Source: Arthrobacter echini
GTDB lineage: Bacteria; Actinomycetota; Actinomycetes; Actinomycetales; Micrococcaceae
Direction: 5' to 3'
Length of the DNA: 64,000 bases
Assembly (NCBI RefSeq): GCF_008107445.1
Contig: NZ_VSLD01000001.1
Location: 186,001 to 250,000, forward strand
Part shown: positions 8,673-16,767 of the stretch, piece after piece
How the letters are laid out: each line of letters opens with the position of its first letter
How positions within the stretch are numbered: position 1 is the first letter of the stretch
Position numbers and translations under genes: made by a program
The notes under the pieces: model-generated
Databases searched by the model: none
Told to the model about the DNA's origin: nothing
Seen by the model: the letters and a program-made list of their open reading frames with translations, nothing else

Positions 8673-9815
8673 GTGAATCAGCTCAGCCTCGGAATCATGG
8701 CGCATTCAAGCAAGACCAATGAGCGCCGGTTGCCCATCCACCCGCACCATTTCTCCCGGATCGACGACGATCTGCAGCAGCGGATCCGGCTGGAGCACGG
8801 GTACGGCGACCGCTTCGGGGTGCCGGACGAGCAACTCGCTCCCTTCGTGGGCGGCTTCGCGACGCGGGAGGAACTCATCGCGGAGAGCGATGTGATCCTG
8901 CTGCCCAAGCCCCTGGCGTCGGACGTCGCGCAGCTGCGGGAGGGCCAGGTGCTGTGGGGCTGGCCGCACTGTGTCCAGGACGCCGAACTCACCCAGCACG
9001 CGATCGACCGCCGCCTCACCCTCATCGCCTTCGAGGCCATGAACCACTGGACCGCAGCAGGTGCGTTCAGCCTCCACGTCTTCCACAAGAACAACGAGCT
9101 GGCCGGCTACTCCTCCGTTCTGCACGCGCTGCAGCTCGTGGGCTCCACCGGCGACTACGGCCGGAAGCTGAACGCCGTGGTGATCGGTTTCGGTGCAACG
9201 GCGCGCGGCGCTGTCACGGCGCTGAACGCACAGGGCATCCACGACGTCGACGTCCTCACCGGTCGCGGAGTCACGGCGGTCGGTTCCCCGATCCATTCGG
9301 CCAGGATGCTGCAGGTGGAGCACGACGCCGCGGACTCCAGTAACAGCGTGGTCCTCGAGGAGAGCGGCCCGGTACCGCTGGCCGGCTTCCTGGCCGGTCA
9401 CGACCTGATCGTGAACTGCATCCTGCAGGACCCCAACGAACCGGTCATGTTCCTCGTCGACTCCGACCTGGCGTCCCTCGCCCCCGGCACACTCATCGTG
9501 GATGTCTCCTGCGACGAGGGGATGGGCTTCAGCTGGGCGCGGCCCACGTCGTTCGACGATCCGATGTTCCGGGTGGGGAACAACGTCCGCTACTACGGCG
9601 TGGACCACAGCCCGTCGTACCTGTGGGACTCCGCCACGTGGGAGGTCAGCGAAGCGCTCCTGCCCTACCTCCGGACGGTCCTCGACGGACCCACGGCGTG
9701 GGAGAACGACGACGTCCTCCGATACGCCGTGGAGATCAGCGAGGGCGTCATTCGCAATTCGAACATCCTCGCCTTCCAGGGCCGGGCCGCGGAGTATCCC
9801 CACCCGCGGACCTGA
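8673..9815 (+). CDS. Alanine dehydrogenase/PNT-family oxidoreductase, N5-(carboxyethyl)ornithine synthase-like
   Basis: A 380-residue NAD(P)-dependent enzyme. The N-terminal half has AlaDH/PNT signature positions: KTNERRLPIHP, then the LPKP loop and IAFEAMNHW. A Rossmann fold follows with VVIGFGATARGA at residues 169-180, and a conserved LIVDVSCDEGMGF loop. The best-known relatives are alanine dehydrogenase, saccharopine dehydrogenase and N5-(carboxyethyl)ornithine synthase; it is divergent from true alanine dehydrogenase, so the substrate is undecided. GTG at 8673 follows GAAGGAG at 8661-8667, and TAGACA at 8643 is a plausible -10. It stands alone with no pathway neighbour. Confidence 0.75.
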   Translation: MNQLSLGIMAHSSKTNERRLPIHPHHFSRIDDDLQQRIRLEHGYGDRFGVPDEQLAPFVGGFATREELIAESDVILLPKPLASDVAQLREGQVLWGWPHCVQDAELTQHAIDRRLTLIAFEAMNHWTAAGAFSLHVFHKNNELAGYSSVLHALQLVGSTGDYGRKLNAVVIGFGATARGAVTALNAQGIHDVDVLTGRGVTAVGSPIHSARMLQVEHDAADSSNSVVLEESGPVPLAGFLAGHDLIVNCILQDPNEPVMFLVDSDLASLAPGTLIVDVSCDEGMGFSWARPTSFDDPMFRVGNNVRYYGVDHSPSYLWDSATWEVSEALLPYLRTVLDGPTAWENDDVLRYAVEISEGVIRNSNILAFQGRAAEYPHPRT

Positions 9816-9818
9816 CTC

Positions 9819-9955
9819 CTGCGGTATGACACCCGCATCCCGCCGGGTGCGGCACCCTGATGGGCTGCGGTACAACACCTGTGAGCGAACGGCCAGGACA
9901 CGGTGATCAGCCTGCGGTGCGACACCGGTGACCGGCAGGTGTGACACCCGCATCC
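9819..9955 (+). repeat. Degenerate tandem repeats downstream of the dehydrogenase gene
   Basis: CTGCGGT followed by three variable bases and (A)ACACC occurs at 9819, 9865 and 9912, spaced 46 and 47 bases. TGACACCCGCATCC occurs twice exactly, at 9827-9840 and 9942-9955. The repeats occupy most of the 221-base gap between convergent genes. Confidence 0.55.
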
Positions 9956-10036
9956 GGCGGAAATGGCGCAAGTGCGCAGCAGCGCGCCAGTACACGGCCA
10001 CCGCGCCGACGGACGGCGGGCAGCGCCGACGGACGG

Positions 10037-11125
10037 CTACAGCGCACAGTTGATGAGCAGCGGCTCCGGCTCCAGCCGGATCCCGAAGACCCGTTCGACG
10101 CCGTCCCTGACGAGCCGTCCGATCGCCAGCAGATCGTCGGTGGACGCGCCGCCCCGGTTGGTCAGGGCGAGCGTGTGCTTCGTGGACAGGGCTGCCCGTC
10201 CGTCCGCGGCGGCGTGGCCGGCGTCGTCGGCCAGGCCGAAGCCCTTGCCGAAGCCCGCCTGGTCGATCAGCCAGGCCGCGCTGAGTTTCACCCGGTGCTC
10301 CCCGGCTGGGAATCGCGGCGCGTCCTCCGGCAGCGCGGCAGCCACGTCCTCGGTGACGACGGGATTCGTGAAGAAGGAGCCCGTGCTCCACGTGTCCGGA
10401 TCGGGGGCATCGAGCACCATCCCCTTGCCCCCGCGCAGGCGCAGCACCTCGCGACGCACGTCGTTGGAGTAGGCCCGCTTCCCCACCTCGACTCCGAGTA
10501 CCCGCGCCAGTTCCGCGTACCGGATCGGCGTGCTCATGCGGCCCAGCGCCAGCTGGAACTCCACCGAGAGCACCACGTAGCGCGGTGACCCCTCGACGGT
10601 GCTGCGCTTGAGGAGGGAATCCCGGTAGCCGAACCCCAGCTCGAAGTTCGTGAAGCTCTTGATGCGGTCGGTCTCGCGGTCGTACGTGCGCACCGTCGCG
10701 ATGGTCTGGGACACGTCCGATCCGTAGGCCCCGACATTCTGGACGGGCGTGGCACCGGTGGAGCCAGGGATGCCCGAGAGCGCCTCCAGCCCGGAGAAGG
10801 CGTGCAGCACTGTGTACTCCACCAGCTCGTCCCAGTCCTGGCCTGCCTGCACCTTCACCATGACGCCGCCGCACGTCGCGTCATCGTCGTTGACGGTGAA
10901 CCCCGTCGAGGTGATGTGGACCACCGTGCCGTCGAAGCCGTCGTCACCGATCAGCAGATTCGACCCGCCGCTGATGATCAGCAGGGGGCTGCCGGCGGCA
11001 TCGGCGGCGCGGACGGCGTCGACGATCTCCTGCTCGGTCGAGGCCTCCACGAGCGTGCCCGCGGGACCGCCGACGCGGGCGGTGGTGAGATCGGCGAGCC
11101 GCGTCCCGGTCGCCGCAGCACTCAT
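10037..11125 (-). CDS. murB: UDP-N-acetylenolpyruvoylglucosamine reductase
   Basis: Completes UDP-N-acetylmuramic acid by NADPH-dependent reduction of the enolpyruvyl group, a cytoplasmic FAD step of peptidoglycan synthesis. The 362-residue protein has the FAD-binding start (TTARVGGPA and ISGGSNLLIGDDGFDG) and the catalytic-serine region STGSFFTNPV. Its start codon overlaps the stop of the upstream MaoC gene by four bases (ATGA), so it is the last gene of a three-gene hadA-hadB-murB set. Convergent to the dehydrogenase gene on the other side. Confidence 0.96.
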   Translation of the reverse strand: MSAAATGTRLADLTTARVGGPAGTLVEASTEQEIVDAVRAADAAGSPLLIISGGSNLLIGDDGFDGTVVHITSTGFTVNDDDATCGGVMVKVQAGQDWDELVEYTVLHAFSGLEALSGIPGSTGATPVQNVGAYGSDVSQTIATVRTYDRETDRIKSFTNFELGFGYRDSLLKRSTVEGSPRYVVLSVEFQLALGRMSTPIRYAELARVLGVEVGKRAYSNDVRREVLRLRGGKGMVLDAPDPDTWSTGSFFTNPVVTEDVAAALPEDAPRFPAGEHRVKLSAAWLIDQAGFGKGFGLADDAGHAAADGRAALSTKHTLALTNRGGASTDDLLAIGRLVRDGVERVFGIRLEPEPLLINCAL

Positions 11126-11562
11126 GGCAGCCTCACCACGGCCTGCGCCTTCACGAGCACCTTCTGGCCGGCCGCAGTCACCGTGAGGTCGATGCGCGCC
11201 GTCGACGCGTCCGTGTCGATCGCACCGACCACCCCGGACACCTCCACGACGGCTCCCGGCTCGCCCGGTTCGGCGGTGGTGTCCTCGACGACCACCGGCT
11301 TGGTGAAACGCGTCTGGTAGTCGACGACGGCGGCCGGGTCGTCGGCCCAGTCGGTGACGAGCTGGACGGCGGCGCCCATGGTGAACATGCCGTGGGCGAT
11401 CACCCCGGGAAGGCCGACACCCTCGGCGAACGACTGGTTCCAGTGGATCGGGTTGAAGTCCCCCGACGCACCGGCGTAGCGCACGAGATCCTGCCGGGTG
11501 ACGTGGACGGTGGTGGAGCCGATCGACTGACCCACCTCGAGCGTGGTGACTGACACGGTCAT
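11122..11562 (-). CDS. MaoC-family (R)-specific hydratase, HadB-like
   Basis: A 146-residue hot-dog fold hydratase. The catalytic Asp-His pair is visible in the motif YAGASGDFNPIHWN, followed by GVIAHGMFTMG. In mycobacteria the paired HadA-HadB dehydratase works in FAS-II; Micrococcaceae lack mycolic acids, so here the pair more likely acts in branched-chain fatty acid or acyl-CoA metabolism. It follows the HadA-like gene by two bases and overlaps murB by four. Confidence 0.85.
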   Translation of the reverse strand: MTVSVTTLEVGQSIGSTTVHVTRQDLVRYAGASGDFNPIHWNQSFAEGVGLPGVIAHGMFTMGAAVQLVTDWADDPAAVVDYQTRFTKPVVVEDTTAEPGEPGAVVEVSGVVGAIDTDASTARIDLTVTAAGQKVLVKAQAVVRLP

Positions 11563-11564
11563 GG

Positions 11565-12014
11565 CTACTGGCCCTCTCCGCGGACGAGGATGGATGAGGT
11601 GGACGTGGCCACGGGCGCGCCCTCCACGGTGGAGATCTCGGCGCGCGTGGTGATCATCGCTCCCCCGCCCATCGCGCGCACCTGGTCCACGTGGAGTTCG
11701 GCGACGAGCTCGTCGCCGGCGAGGATGGGGCGGTGGTGGACGAAGCGCTGGTCGGCGTGGACCACGCGGGTGAAGTCGATCCCGGCGTCGGGATCAGCGA
11801 TGAGCTGCGCATCGGCGCGCTGGGCGACGATGATCGCGAAGGTCGGGGGTGCGACGAGGTCCGCGTGGCCGAGAGCCGCGGCGGCAGCGACGTCGAAGTG
11901 TGCGGGGTGGGTGGCCTTCACCGCACGGGCGAAGTCGCGGACGGATTCCCGTCCCACCGAGTAGGGCTCTGCCGGCGGGTAGCTTCGTCCCTGCAGGTCC
12001 GGGGCGATGGTCAT
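11565..12014 (-). CDS. MaoC N-terminal-type dehydratase, HadA-like
   Basis: A 149-residue FAS1-like dehydratase domain protein: VGRESVRDFARAVK at the start, then PPTFAIIV and VVHADQRFVHHRPILAGDEL, which are typical of HadA/FAS1-DH hot-dog folds that lack the catalytic pair and dimerise with the HadB partner. It is the first gene of the hadA-hadB-murB set. The 91 bases upstream contain three short TGGGAAC repeats. Confidence 0.85.
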   Translation of the reverse strand: MTIAPDLQGRSYPPAEPYSVGRESVRDFARAVKATHPAHFDVAAAAALGHADLVAPPTFAIIVAQRADAQLIADPDAGIDFTRVVHADQRFVHHRPILAGDELVAELHVDQVRAMGGGAMITTRAEISTVEGAPVATSTSSILVRGEGQ

Positions 12015-12025
12015 GGGTCCTCCGA

Positions 12026-12067
12026 TGGGAACGATGTGGTGCTGGGAACGATGGTGGTCCTGGGAAC
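12026..12067 (+). repeat. Three short TGGGAAC repeats upstream of hadA-like gene
   Basis: TGGGAACGATG at 12026, TGGGAACGATG at 12043 and TGGGAACAGTG at 12061, spaced 17 and 18 bases, in the promoter-proximal region of the minus-strand had-murB genes. They could be regulator sites or chance; only three copies are present. Confidence 0.35.
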
Positions 12068-12105
12068 AGTGCGGCAGATGACGACGGACGCCGTCCGACG
12101 CGGGG

Positions 12106-12336
12106 TCAGCCCCGGTTCTTCATGCGGCGCCTGAGGTCGCGGGACCGGATGACCATGCCGGCCACATGACAGCTCATACCCACCACGATCACCGCGATAC
12201 CCGTGTAGACCAGGTTGTTCCGGGCTGTCCCGGCGCCGACGACGGCGACGAGGATGCCGACGGCCGTCGTGACGAGTGCGGAGACCACGAGTTTGCGGTA
12301 CAGGTCCGAGCCGGTCTCCCAGGGCGTATTCAGCAT
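12106..12336 (-). CDS. Small two-helix membrane protein
   Basis: A 76-residue protein with two transmembrane helices (about residues 15-36 and 43-62) and a basic C-terminal tail ending RRRMKNRG, consistent with an Nin-Cin arrangement. No function is recognisable. On the minus strand TAGAAT ends exactly six bases before the ATG, so it is probably expressed from a leaderless transcript. Confidence 0.7.
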   Translation of the reverse strand: MLNTPWETGSDLYRKLVVSALVTTAVGILVAVVGAGTARNNLVYTGIAVIVVGMSCHVAGMVIRSRDLRRRMKNRG

Positions 12337-12390
12337 GCCCCGATTCTACCGTCGTCGTCCCGCGGTCGTCCCGGGCCTTGCGCGTGCTGC

Positions 12391-13332
12391 TCAGAACAGC
12401 GACTCCTGGACGGCGGGAACCCCGGTGGCGAAATCACCGAAGCCCAGACGCCGCCCCTTGAGCTGCGCGAGATCGGCGACGAACACGAGCGCGGAGCCGT
12501 CGATCGAGACCAGGGCGGAGGGACCGAGCACGTCGCGGATCGTGAAGCCATGGCGGCCCGTGCCCAGCGGCTCGGGGTAGGGCTGCAGTCCGCTGTGGCC
12601 GAGGACGACGTCGGCCACCGGCGGCACGAACTCCTCCCGGACCACCTCGAAGCCATCCACGTCGATGCCTCCCGCGAGCAGTCCGCGGGCGGCGAGCGCG
12701 AAGCCGTCGTTGATGTCCTGGAGCTGGGCGGCGGGTAGCGGCGCGCAGAGCGCTGCGGCCTTCGCCCCGGAACGCACGGCCTGCTGCAGGCCGACGGAGC
12801 GCGTCACCTCGTCCTCCAGGATCCGCACCACGCGGCCGTCTCGCGCATAGGCCACGTACTGCGCGAGGACTGCGCCCTGCTCCACGAGCCGTGCCTGCTT
12901 CCGCAGGTGCGACGCCGTGCCCACCTTCGACGCCCCGTCGGCGAAGGTGGCGACATAGAGCCAGTGCGGCTGGTCCAGGTAGCGCTTGAGACCCGCCGGT
13001 GCGATCCCGGAGCGGTGGAAGTCGTGCATGAAGCGGAGGTCGTCCTGCGCGAAGCAGCGCCCGCACTGGTAGCCGCGCTCGGCCGGCAGCTGATCCTCGC
13101 ACGGCACCTGGGTCCGCTCGTCCCGGTCGTGGACACGGTGGAATCCGAGGCAGAATCTGCCCTCGGCCGCGACCTCGAACGCCAGCCTCGTCCCGGGCAC
13201 GAGCGGGAGACCGGCCGCGGTCTGCCCGGCCGCACCGGTCGGGGCTGTGCGGGCCGGCAGGATCTGGTGCAGCGAGAGGACGGGTGCGTCGGCACGCCAG
13301 TCCACGCCGCTGCAGAGGTACGTCTGTTCCAT
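12391..13332 (-). CDS. DUF2797 family protein
   Basis: A 313-residue protein of the DUF2797 family, function unknown. Cysteine/histidine motifs that could bind metal are seen in FCLGFHRVHDRDE, VPCEDQ and YQCGRCFAQDD, followed by FMHDFHRSG. The middle (WLYVATFADGASKVGT) looks like a compact GIY-YIG-like beta strand region, which is a suggestion only. The ATG giving MEQTYLCSG is chosen; a 45-codon in-frame extension upstream is low-complexity and not family-like. It lies just upstream of, and in the same direction as, no close partner: ligC is divergently spaced 48 bases beyond its start on the same strand. Confidence 0.75.
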   Translation of the reverse strand: MEQTYLCSGVDWRADAPVLSLHQILPARTAPTGAAGQTAAGLPLVPGTRLAFEVAAEGRFCLGFHRVHDRDERTQVPCEDQLPAERGYQCGRCFAQDDLRFMHDFHRSGIAPAGLKRYLDQPHWLYVATFADGASKVGTASHLRKQARLVEQGAVLAQYVAYARDGRVVRILEDEVTRSVGLQQAVRSGAKAAALCAPLPAAQLQDINDGFALAARGLLAGGIDVDGFEVVREEFVPPVADVVLGHSGLQPYPEPLGTGRHGFTIRDVLGPSALVSIDGSALVFVADLAQLKGRRLGFGDFATGVPAVQESLF

Positions 13333-13379
13333 GTCCCCAGCGTAGGTGCGCCCTCCCCCGACCGGACTCCGCGTGGGGT

Positions 13380-14429
13380 TCAGGCCAGCACCTCGCTGAG
13401 GTCGTAGGCTGCGGGGATTTCCAGCTGACCGAAGGTGCACGAACGTGCTTCGCGGTCCGGGCGCCACCGCTCGAACTGCACGGTGTGCCGGAAGCGGGCG
13501 CCCTCCATCTGGTCGTACCGCACCTCGACGACGCGGCGGGGCTGCAGCCGGACGAAGGACACGTCCTTCGCCGACGCGAAACGGTTGCGTTCCGTGGCAC
13601 CGCGGAGCACCTCGCCGTCGTCGTCGTGCATCACGTCGGGCTCGAGCTCCTCGATCAGGGCGAGCCTGCGCGCGTCCGAGAACGCCGAGATACCGCCCAC
13701 GTTGCGCAGTTCGCCGTCGTCGTCGTACAGGCCGAGCAGCAGCGAACCGACACCCCGTCCGGAGGTGTGCACACGGTAGCCGAGCACCACGGTGTCGGCA
13801 CTGCGGTGGTGCTTGATCTTGAGCATGCGCCGCTTGTTCGCCTCGTATACCGCGCCGAGCGGCTTGGCCACCACGCCGTCCAGGCCGGCTCCCTCGAACT
13901 CGACCAGCCAGCGCCGCGCCAGCCCGACGTCGCGGGTGGTCTGGGACACGTGGACCGGCGCGGAGAATGCTGCACCCACGCGCTCCAGCGCCTCCCTGCG
14001 CTGCGCGAACGGGACTGCCGTCAGATCGTCGTCACCGAGCGCCGGGAGATCGAAGGCCACGAACGACGCCGGCGTCTGTTCCGCGAGCAGGCGGATCCTG
14101 CTCGCAGCGGGGTGGATGCGCTGGGAGAGGGCCTCCCAGTCGAGCCGTTCGGCTCCTGGTTCACCCTGCCGGATGACGATCTCGCCGTCGACGACACAGC
14201 GGTCCGGGAGATTCCCGAGCAACGCTTCGACGAGTTCGGGGAAGTACCGCGTGAGCAGCTTCGTGCCGCGGCTGCCGATCTCGCAGGCGCCGTCCTCGAT
14301 CTTCACGATCGCCCGGAAGCCGTCCCACTTCGGTTCGTACACCAGACCGCCCGCAACGCTGTCCGGCTCGGGGACGTCGCCGACGGCCTTGGCGAGCATG
14401 GGCCTGAGGGGGAAGGGCAGATCGGTCAT
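13380..14429 (-). CDS. ligC: ATP-dependent DNA ligase, LigC-type
   Basis: A 349-residue ligase resembling mycobacterial LigC. The adenylated lysine is Lys34 in motif I (YEPKWDGFR), and the protein shows later motifs such as CVVDGEIVI (motif III region), GLDGVVAKPL (IV) and MLKIKHHRSADTVVLGY (V), then a C-terminal OB region. It would seal nicks using ATP, in contrast to the replicative NAD-dependent LigA. An ATG six codons upstream (14447) also fits and has TAGGGA six bases before it, so the start is uncertain between the two. No Ku or LigD gene is in the window. Confidence 0.88.
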   Translation of the reverse strand: MTDLPFPLRPMLAKAVGDVPEPDSVAGGLVYEPKWDGFRAIVKIEDGACEIGSRGTKLLTRYFPELVEALLGNLPDRCVVDGEIVIRQGEPGAERLDWEALSQRIHPAASRIRLLAEQTPASFVAFDLPALGDDDLTAVPFAQRREALERVGAAFSAPVHVSQTTRDVGLARRWLVEFEGAGLDGVVAKPLGAVYEANKRRMLKIKHHRSADTVVLGYRVHTSGRGVGSLLLGLYDDDGELRNVGGISAFSDARRLALIEELEPDVMHDDDGEVLRGATERNRFASAKDVSFVRLQPRRVVEVRYDQMEGARFRHTVQFERWRPDREARSCTFGQLEIPAAYDLSEVLA

Positions 14430-14462
14430 GTGCTGATCCTGCCCCATCCCCGCTCCCTACGG

Positions 14463-14575
14463 GGCCCGACCCTCGTGCGGACCCTCCGGATCTCCTCGAG
14501 GAGCTTGTCGCCCAAGACCTCGACGTCACCGGCATCGCGGCTGGTGACCAGGCCCTGGTCCAGGATCGCGCAAGG
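14463..14575 (-). pseudogene. Possible 3' remnant of a DJ-1/PfpI family gene
   Basis: Between ligC and the ParA-like gene one minus-strand frame reads AILDQGLVTSRDAGDVEVLG and then a helical KLLEEIRRVR. This resembles the C-terminus of PfpI/DJ-1 proteins (pattern D-G-LVTSR-x-DL-x-LLEE). No upstream part or start codon of such a gene is present; the frame runs into the ParA-like gene. I read it as a decayed fragment. Confidence 0.4.
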
Positions 14576-14586
14576 CGAGTATCGCG

Positions 14587-15879
14587 TCAGAGTCCCTCCG
14601 CCACGGCGGCCCCTGCCTCCAGCCAGGCCCGCTGCGTGACCGGCCTGAGGGCGCTGAAGCGGATGCGCCCCTTGAGCAGCGCGACGTCGAACGGGATGAT
14701 CACCGAGCGACGCGCGAGCTCGTCGAACCCCTCTGCCATGGCCCGGCTCCGGGACGGACTGCCGTTCTTGTCCGACTGGCTGATGATCACCACGGCCTGC
14801 CGGGCCAGGTCGCCGTAGCGACCGCCGCGATCCCGTAGGGCCTCGAGCAGGAGCGCTCCTGCCTCCGCATGCTCCTCGAGCGTGGTGGTCGCGATCACCA
14901 GCTGATCCGTGTGGTGGATCATGCGCAGCCACCGCTCGGCCGTCTCGTCGTTGCCGGAGTCGACCACGTTGAGGCGGAAGTACTTGGAGGCGACCTCGTG
15001 CAGGGCGTCGAAATCCGCGGCCGTGATCTTCTGCTCGGAGGCCAGCACGGCAGGTTTGGACCGGAGCACGTCGAACTTGTCCGCCGTCTGGTGGTGCACA
15101 TACCGCGCCAGGAGCGCCGACTGGGCGGAGGGGGCCAGCAGTGCGTCGGTCTGCGGCAGGAGATCGAGGACGGTGGCCTCGTGCGGACCCTGCTCGGTAC
15201 GCCAGCCGAGGGTTCCCCGGGTCTCGTTGTTGTCCCAGGCCAGGACCGGTCCGCCACCGTTGCGGGCGAAGACCGCCGCGAGCAGCACCGCCGTGGGGGT
15301 CTTGTTCGCACCTCCCTTGCCGTTCACCACGGCGATGGTGCGCGGACCGGGCCAGTGCCGGCTCACTGCGGCGATGTCCGCCCTCACCGCCCGCTCCCTC
15401 ACCGAGGGTTGCAGCCGGATACCCAGCCCCGCCAGGAAGCCGCGCAGACCCGTCTCGGCGGGGACGACGACGTCGTCGGGGGTGAGGAAGGAGCGCCGCC
15501 CCTCCCTGGGGCGCAGGCCGGTCGAGGCTGCGCCCGGAGCCGTCGGCGGAGAATCGTGCGGGCGCGGCGGGGGCGCCGGGTCGCGCTGCAGCGGTGCCAC
15601 GATGTGCAGGGAGCCGGTGGCCCGGGCGTCAGGGGACGGAGCATTGCCGGTCGGTGGATCAGCGGTCGGTGGGTCGCTGGCCGATGTGTCTCGGACCGGT
15701 ACATCACCGGAGGGTGCATGATCGGACACGACGACCGGCCCGGGATTCCTACCGCCCTGCCCTTCCGTGAAGCGATCCGCGAAGCGTGGCGGATCGCCGT
15801 CGTGGCTCCGTCGTCGGCGCACGGCGCCGGGTGGGTTCCTCGGGTCCTCGGTCGTCCGGGCGGACTCGTCGTAGGTCAT
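14587..15879 (-). CDS. ParA/MinD-like ATPase with proline-rich N-terminus and altered P-loop
   Basis: A 430-residue protein. Residues 1-180 are low-complexity and rich in Pro, Arg, Ser and Asp; residues 181-430 are a ParA/MinD domain. The deviant Walker A reads GKGGANKTPT (187-196): both signature lysines (188 and 193) are kept, but the Gly before the second lysine is Asn and the Ser/Thr position after KT is Pro. A Walker A' acidic motif (AWDNNETRGTLGW) and NVVDSGND follow. ATG 15879 is preceded by GGGGAAG; ATGs at 15921 and 15936 are alternatives, with TAGGAT just upstream. No parB is adjacent, so a chromosome or plasmid partition role is not shown. Confidence 0.75.
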   Translation of the reverse strand: MTYDESARTTEDPRNPPGAVRRRRSHDGDPPRFADRFTEGQGGRNPGPVVVSDHAPSGDVPVRDTSASDPPTADPPTGNAPSPDARATGSLHIVAPLQRDPAPPPRPHDSPPTAPGAASTGLRPREGRRSFLTPDDVVVPAETGLRGFLAGLGIRLQPSVRERAVRADIAAVSRHWPGPRTIAVVNGKGGANKTPTAVLLAAVFARNGGGPVLAWDNNETRGTLGWRTEQGPHEATVLDLLPQTDALLAPSAQSALLARYVHHQTADKFDVLRSKPAVLASEQKITAADFDALHEVASKYFRLNVVDSGNDETAERWLRMIHHTDQLVIATTTLEEHAEAGALLLEALRDRGGRYGDLARQAVVIISQSDKNGSPSRSRAMAEGFDELARRSVIIPFDVALLKGRIRFSALRPVTQRAWLEAGAAVAEGL

Positions 15880-16084
15880 CGTGGCTGCTTCCCCGTCGGG
15901 GCCCGTGGACCGGGCGCGCATCGATAGTCCGCTCATCCTAGGGGGAGTGTCAGGGTACGTGTAGGGGTGAACGGGAATCTTCTCCGCGGACCGTCCGAGG
16001 GCGCCGCGGAGGGGCCATGATGGATCGGGGCGGGCCGCGGAGGGTCGGCGCCCGTGGACGAGGATCACGGAGGAAGGACACGCC

Positions 16085-16714
16085 ATGCAGCTCGGAGCCA
16101 CGCAGGAGTTCTGGGACGACCGCTATCGGCAGCGCCCGCGGGTCTGGAGCGGTGAGCCGAACGGGCAGCTCGTCGCGGTGGCGGGAGACCTCACGCCGGG
16201 GACGGCGCTCGACGTCGGGTGTGGCGAGGGAGCGGATGCCATCTGGCTCGCCACGCGCGGCTGGAACGTCCTCGGCATCGATGTCTCCGATGTGGCGCTC
16301 TCCCGTGCCCGTGCACACACCGGGAATCTGGACCCGAGCGTCGCCGACCGCCTCACCTGGCGCCGTGTGGATCTGTCGTCCTCCCCCGACCTTCCGTCAG
16401 GCCTTGACCTGGTGTCCGTGCAGTTCCTGCACCTCGCGGACCCGGAACGCTCGAGCATCTTCGGCTCGCTCGCCGCCCCCGTGGGAGTCGGCGGCTCGCT
16501 CCTGGTGGTCGCCCACGACCCGTCGGACCTCGAGACCGGCATCGGGAGGCCGCCGCGGGCCGAGCTGTTCTACACACCCGACCAGATTGCCGGGCTCCTC
16601 GACGATGCGTGGGACATCAGGATCAGCGCCTCCTCTCCACGCAAGGAACAGGGGCCGAACGGGCAGGCCGTGGACGTCCGCGACACCGTACTGCACGCCG
16701 TCCGTCTGCGGTGA
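16085..16714 (+). CDS. Class I SAM-dependent methyltransferase (TehB-like)
   Basis: A 209-residue methyltransferase. Motif I is ALDVGCGEGADAIWLA and the acidic residue ending beta-2 is in VLGIDVSDVALSRAR. The N-terminal FWDDRYRQRPRVWSGEPN stretch is typical of the TehB/thiopurine-type group of actinobacteria. The substrate is not evident. GAGGAAGGA lies before the ATG. It is transcribed divergently from the ParA-like gene across about 200 bases. Confidence 0.85.
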   Translation: MQLGATQEFWDDRYRQRPRVWSGEPNGQLVAVAGDLTPGTALDVGCGEGADAIWLATRGWNVLGIDVSDVALSRARAHTGNLDPSVADRLTWRRVDLSSSPDLPSGLDLVSVQFLHLADPERSSIFGSLAAPVGVGGSLLVVAHDPSDLETGIGRPPRAELFYTPDQIAGLLDDAWDIRISASSPRKEQGPNGQAVDVRDTVLHAVRLR

Positions 16715-16755
16715 GCGCCGACACAGCGGATCGTCGGAGCAGGAGTACCGACCGC

Positions 16756-16761
16756 TAGGCT
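16756..16761 (+). promoter_or_regulatory. -10 hexamer TAGGCT for a leaderless membrane-protein gene
   Basis: TAGGCT ends six bases before the ATG at 16768, with no ribosome-binding site between. Confidence 0.55.
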
Positions 16762-16767
16762 GGCGCC

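Noticed and set aside
8706-10874. A 722-codon minus-strand frame over the dehydrogenase and murB
   Set aside because: It is antisense to the dehydrogenase and in a different frame from murB; no homology-like stretches.
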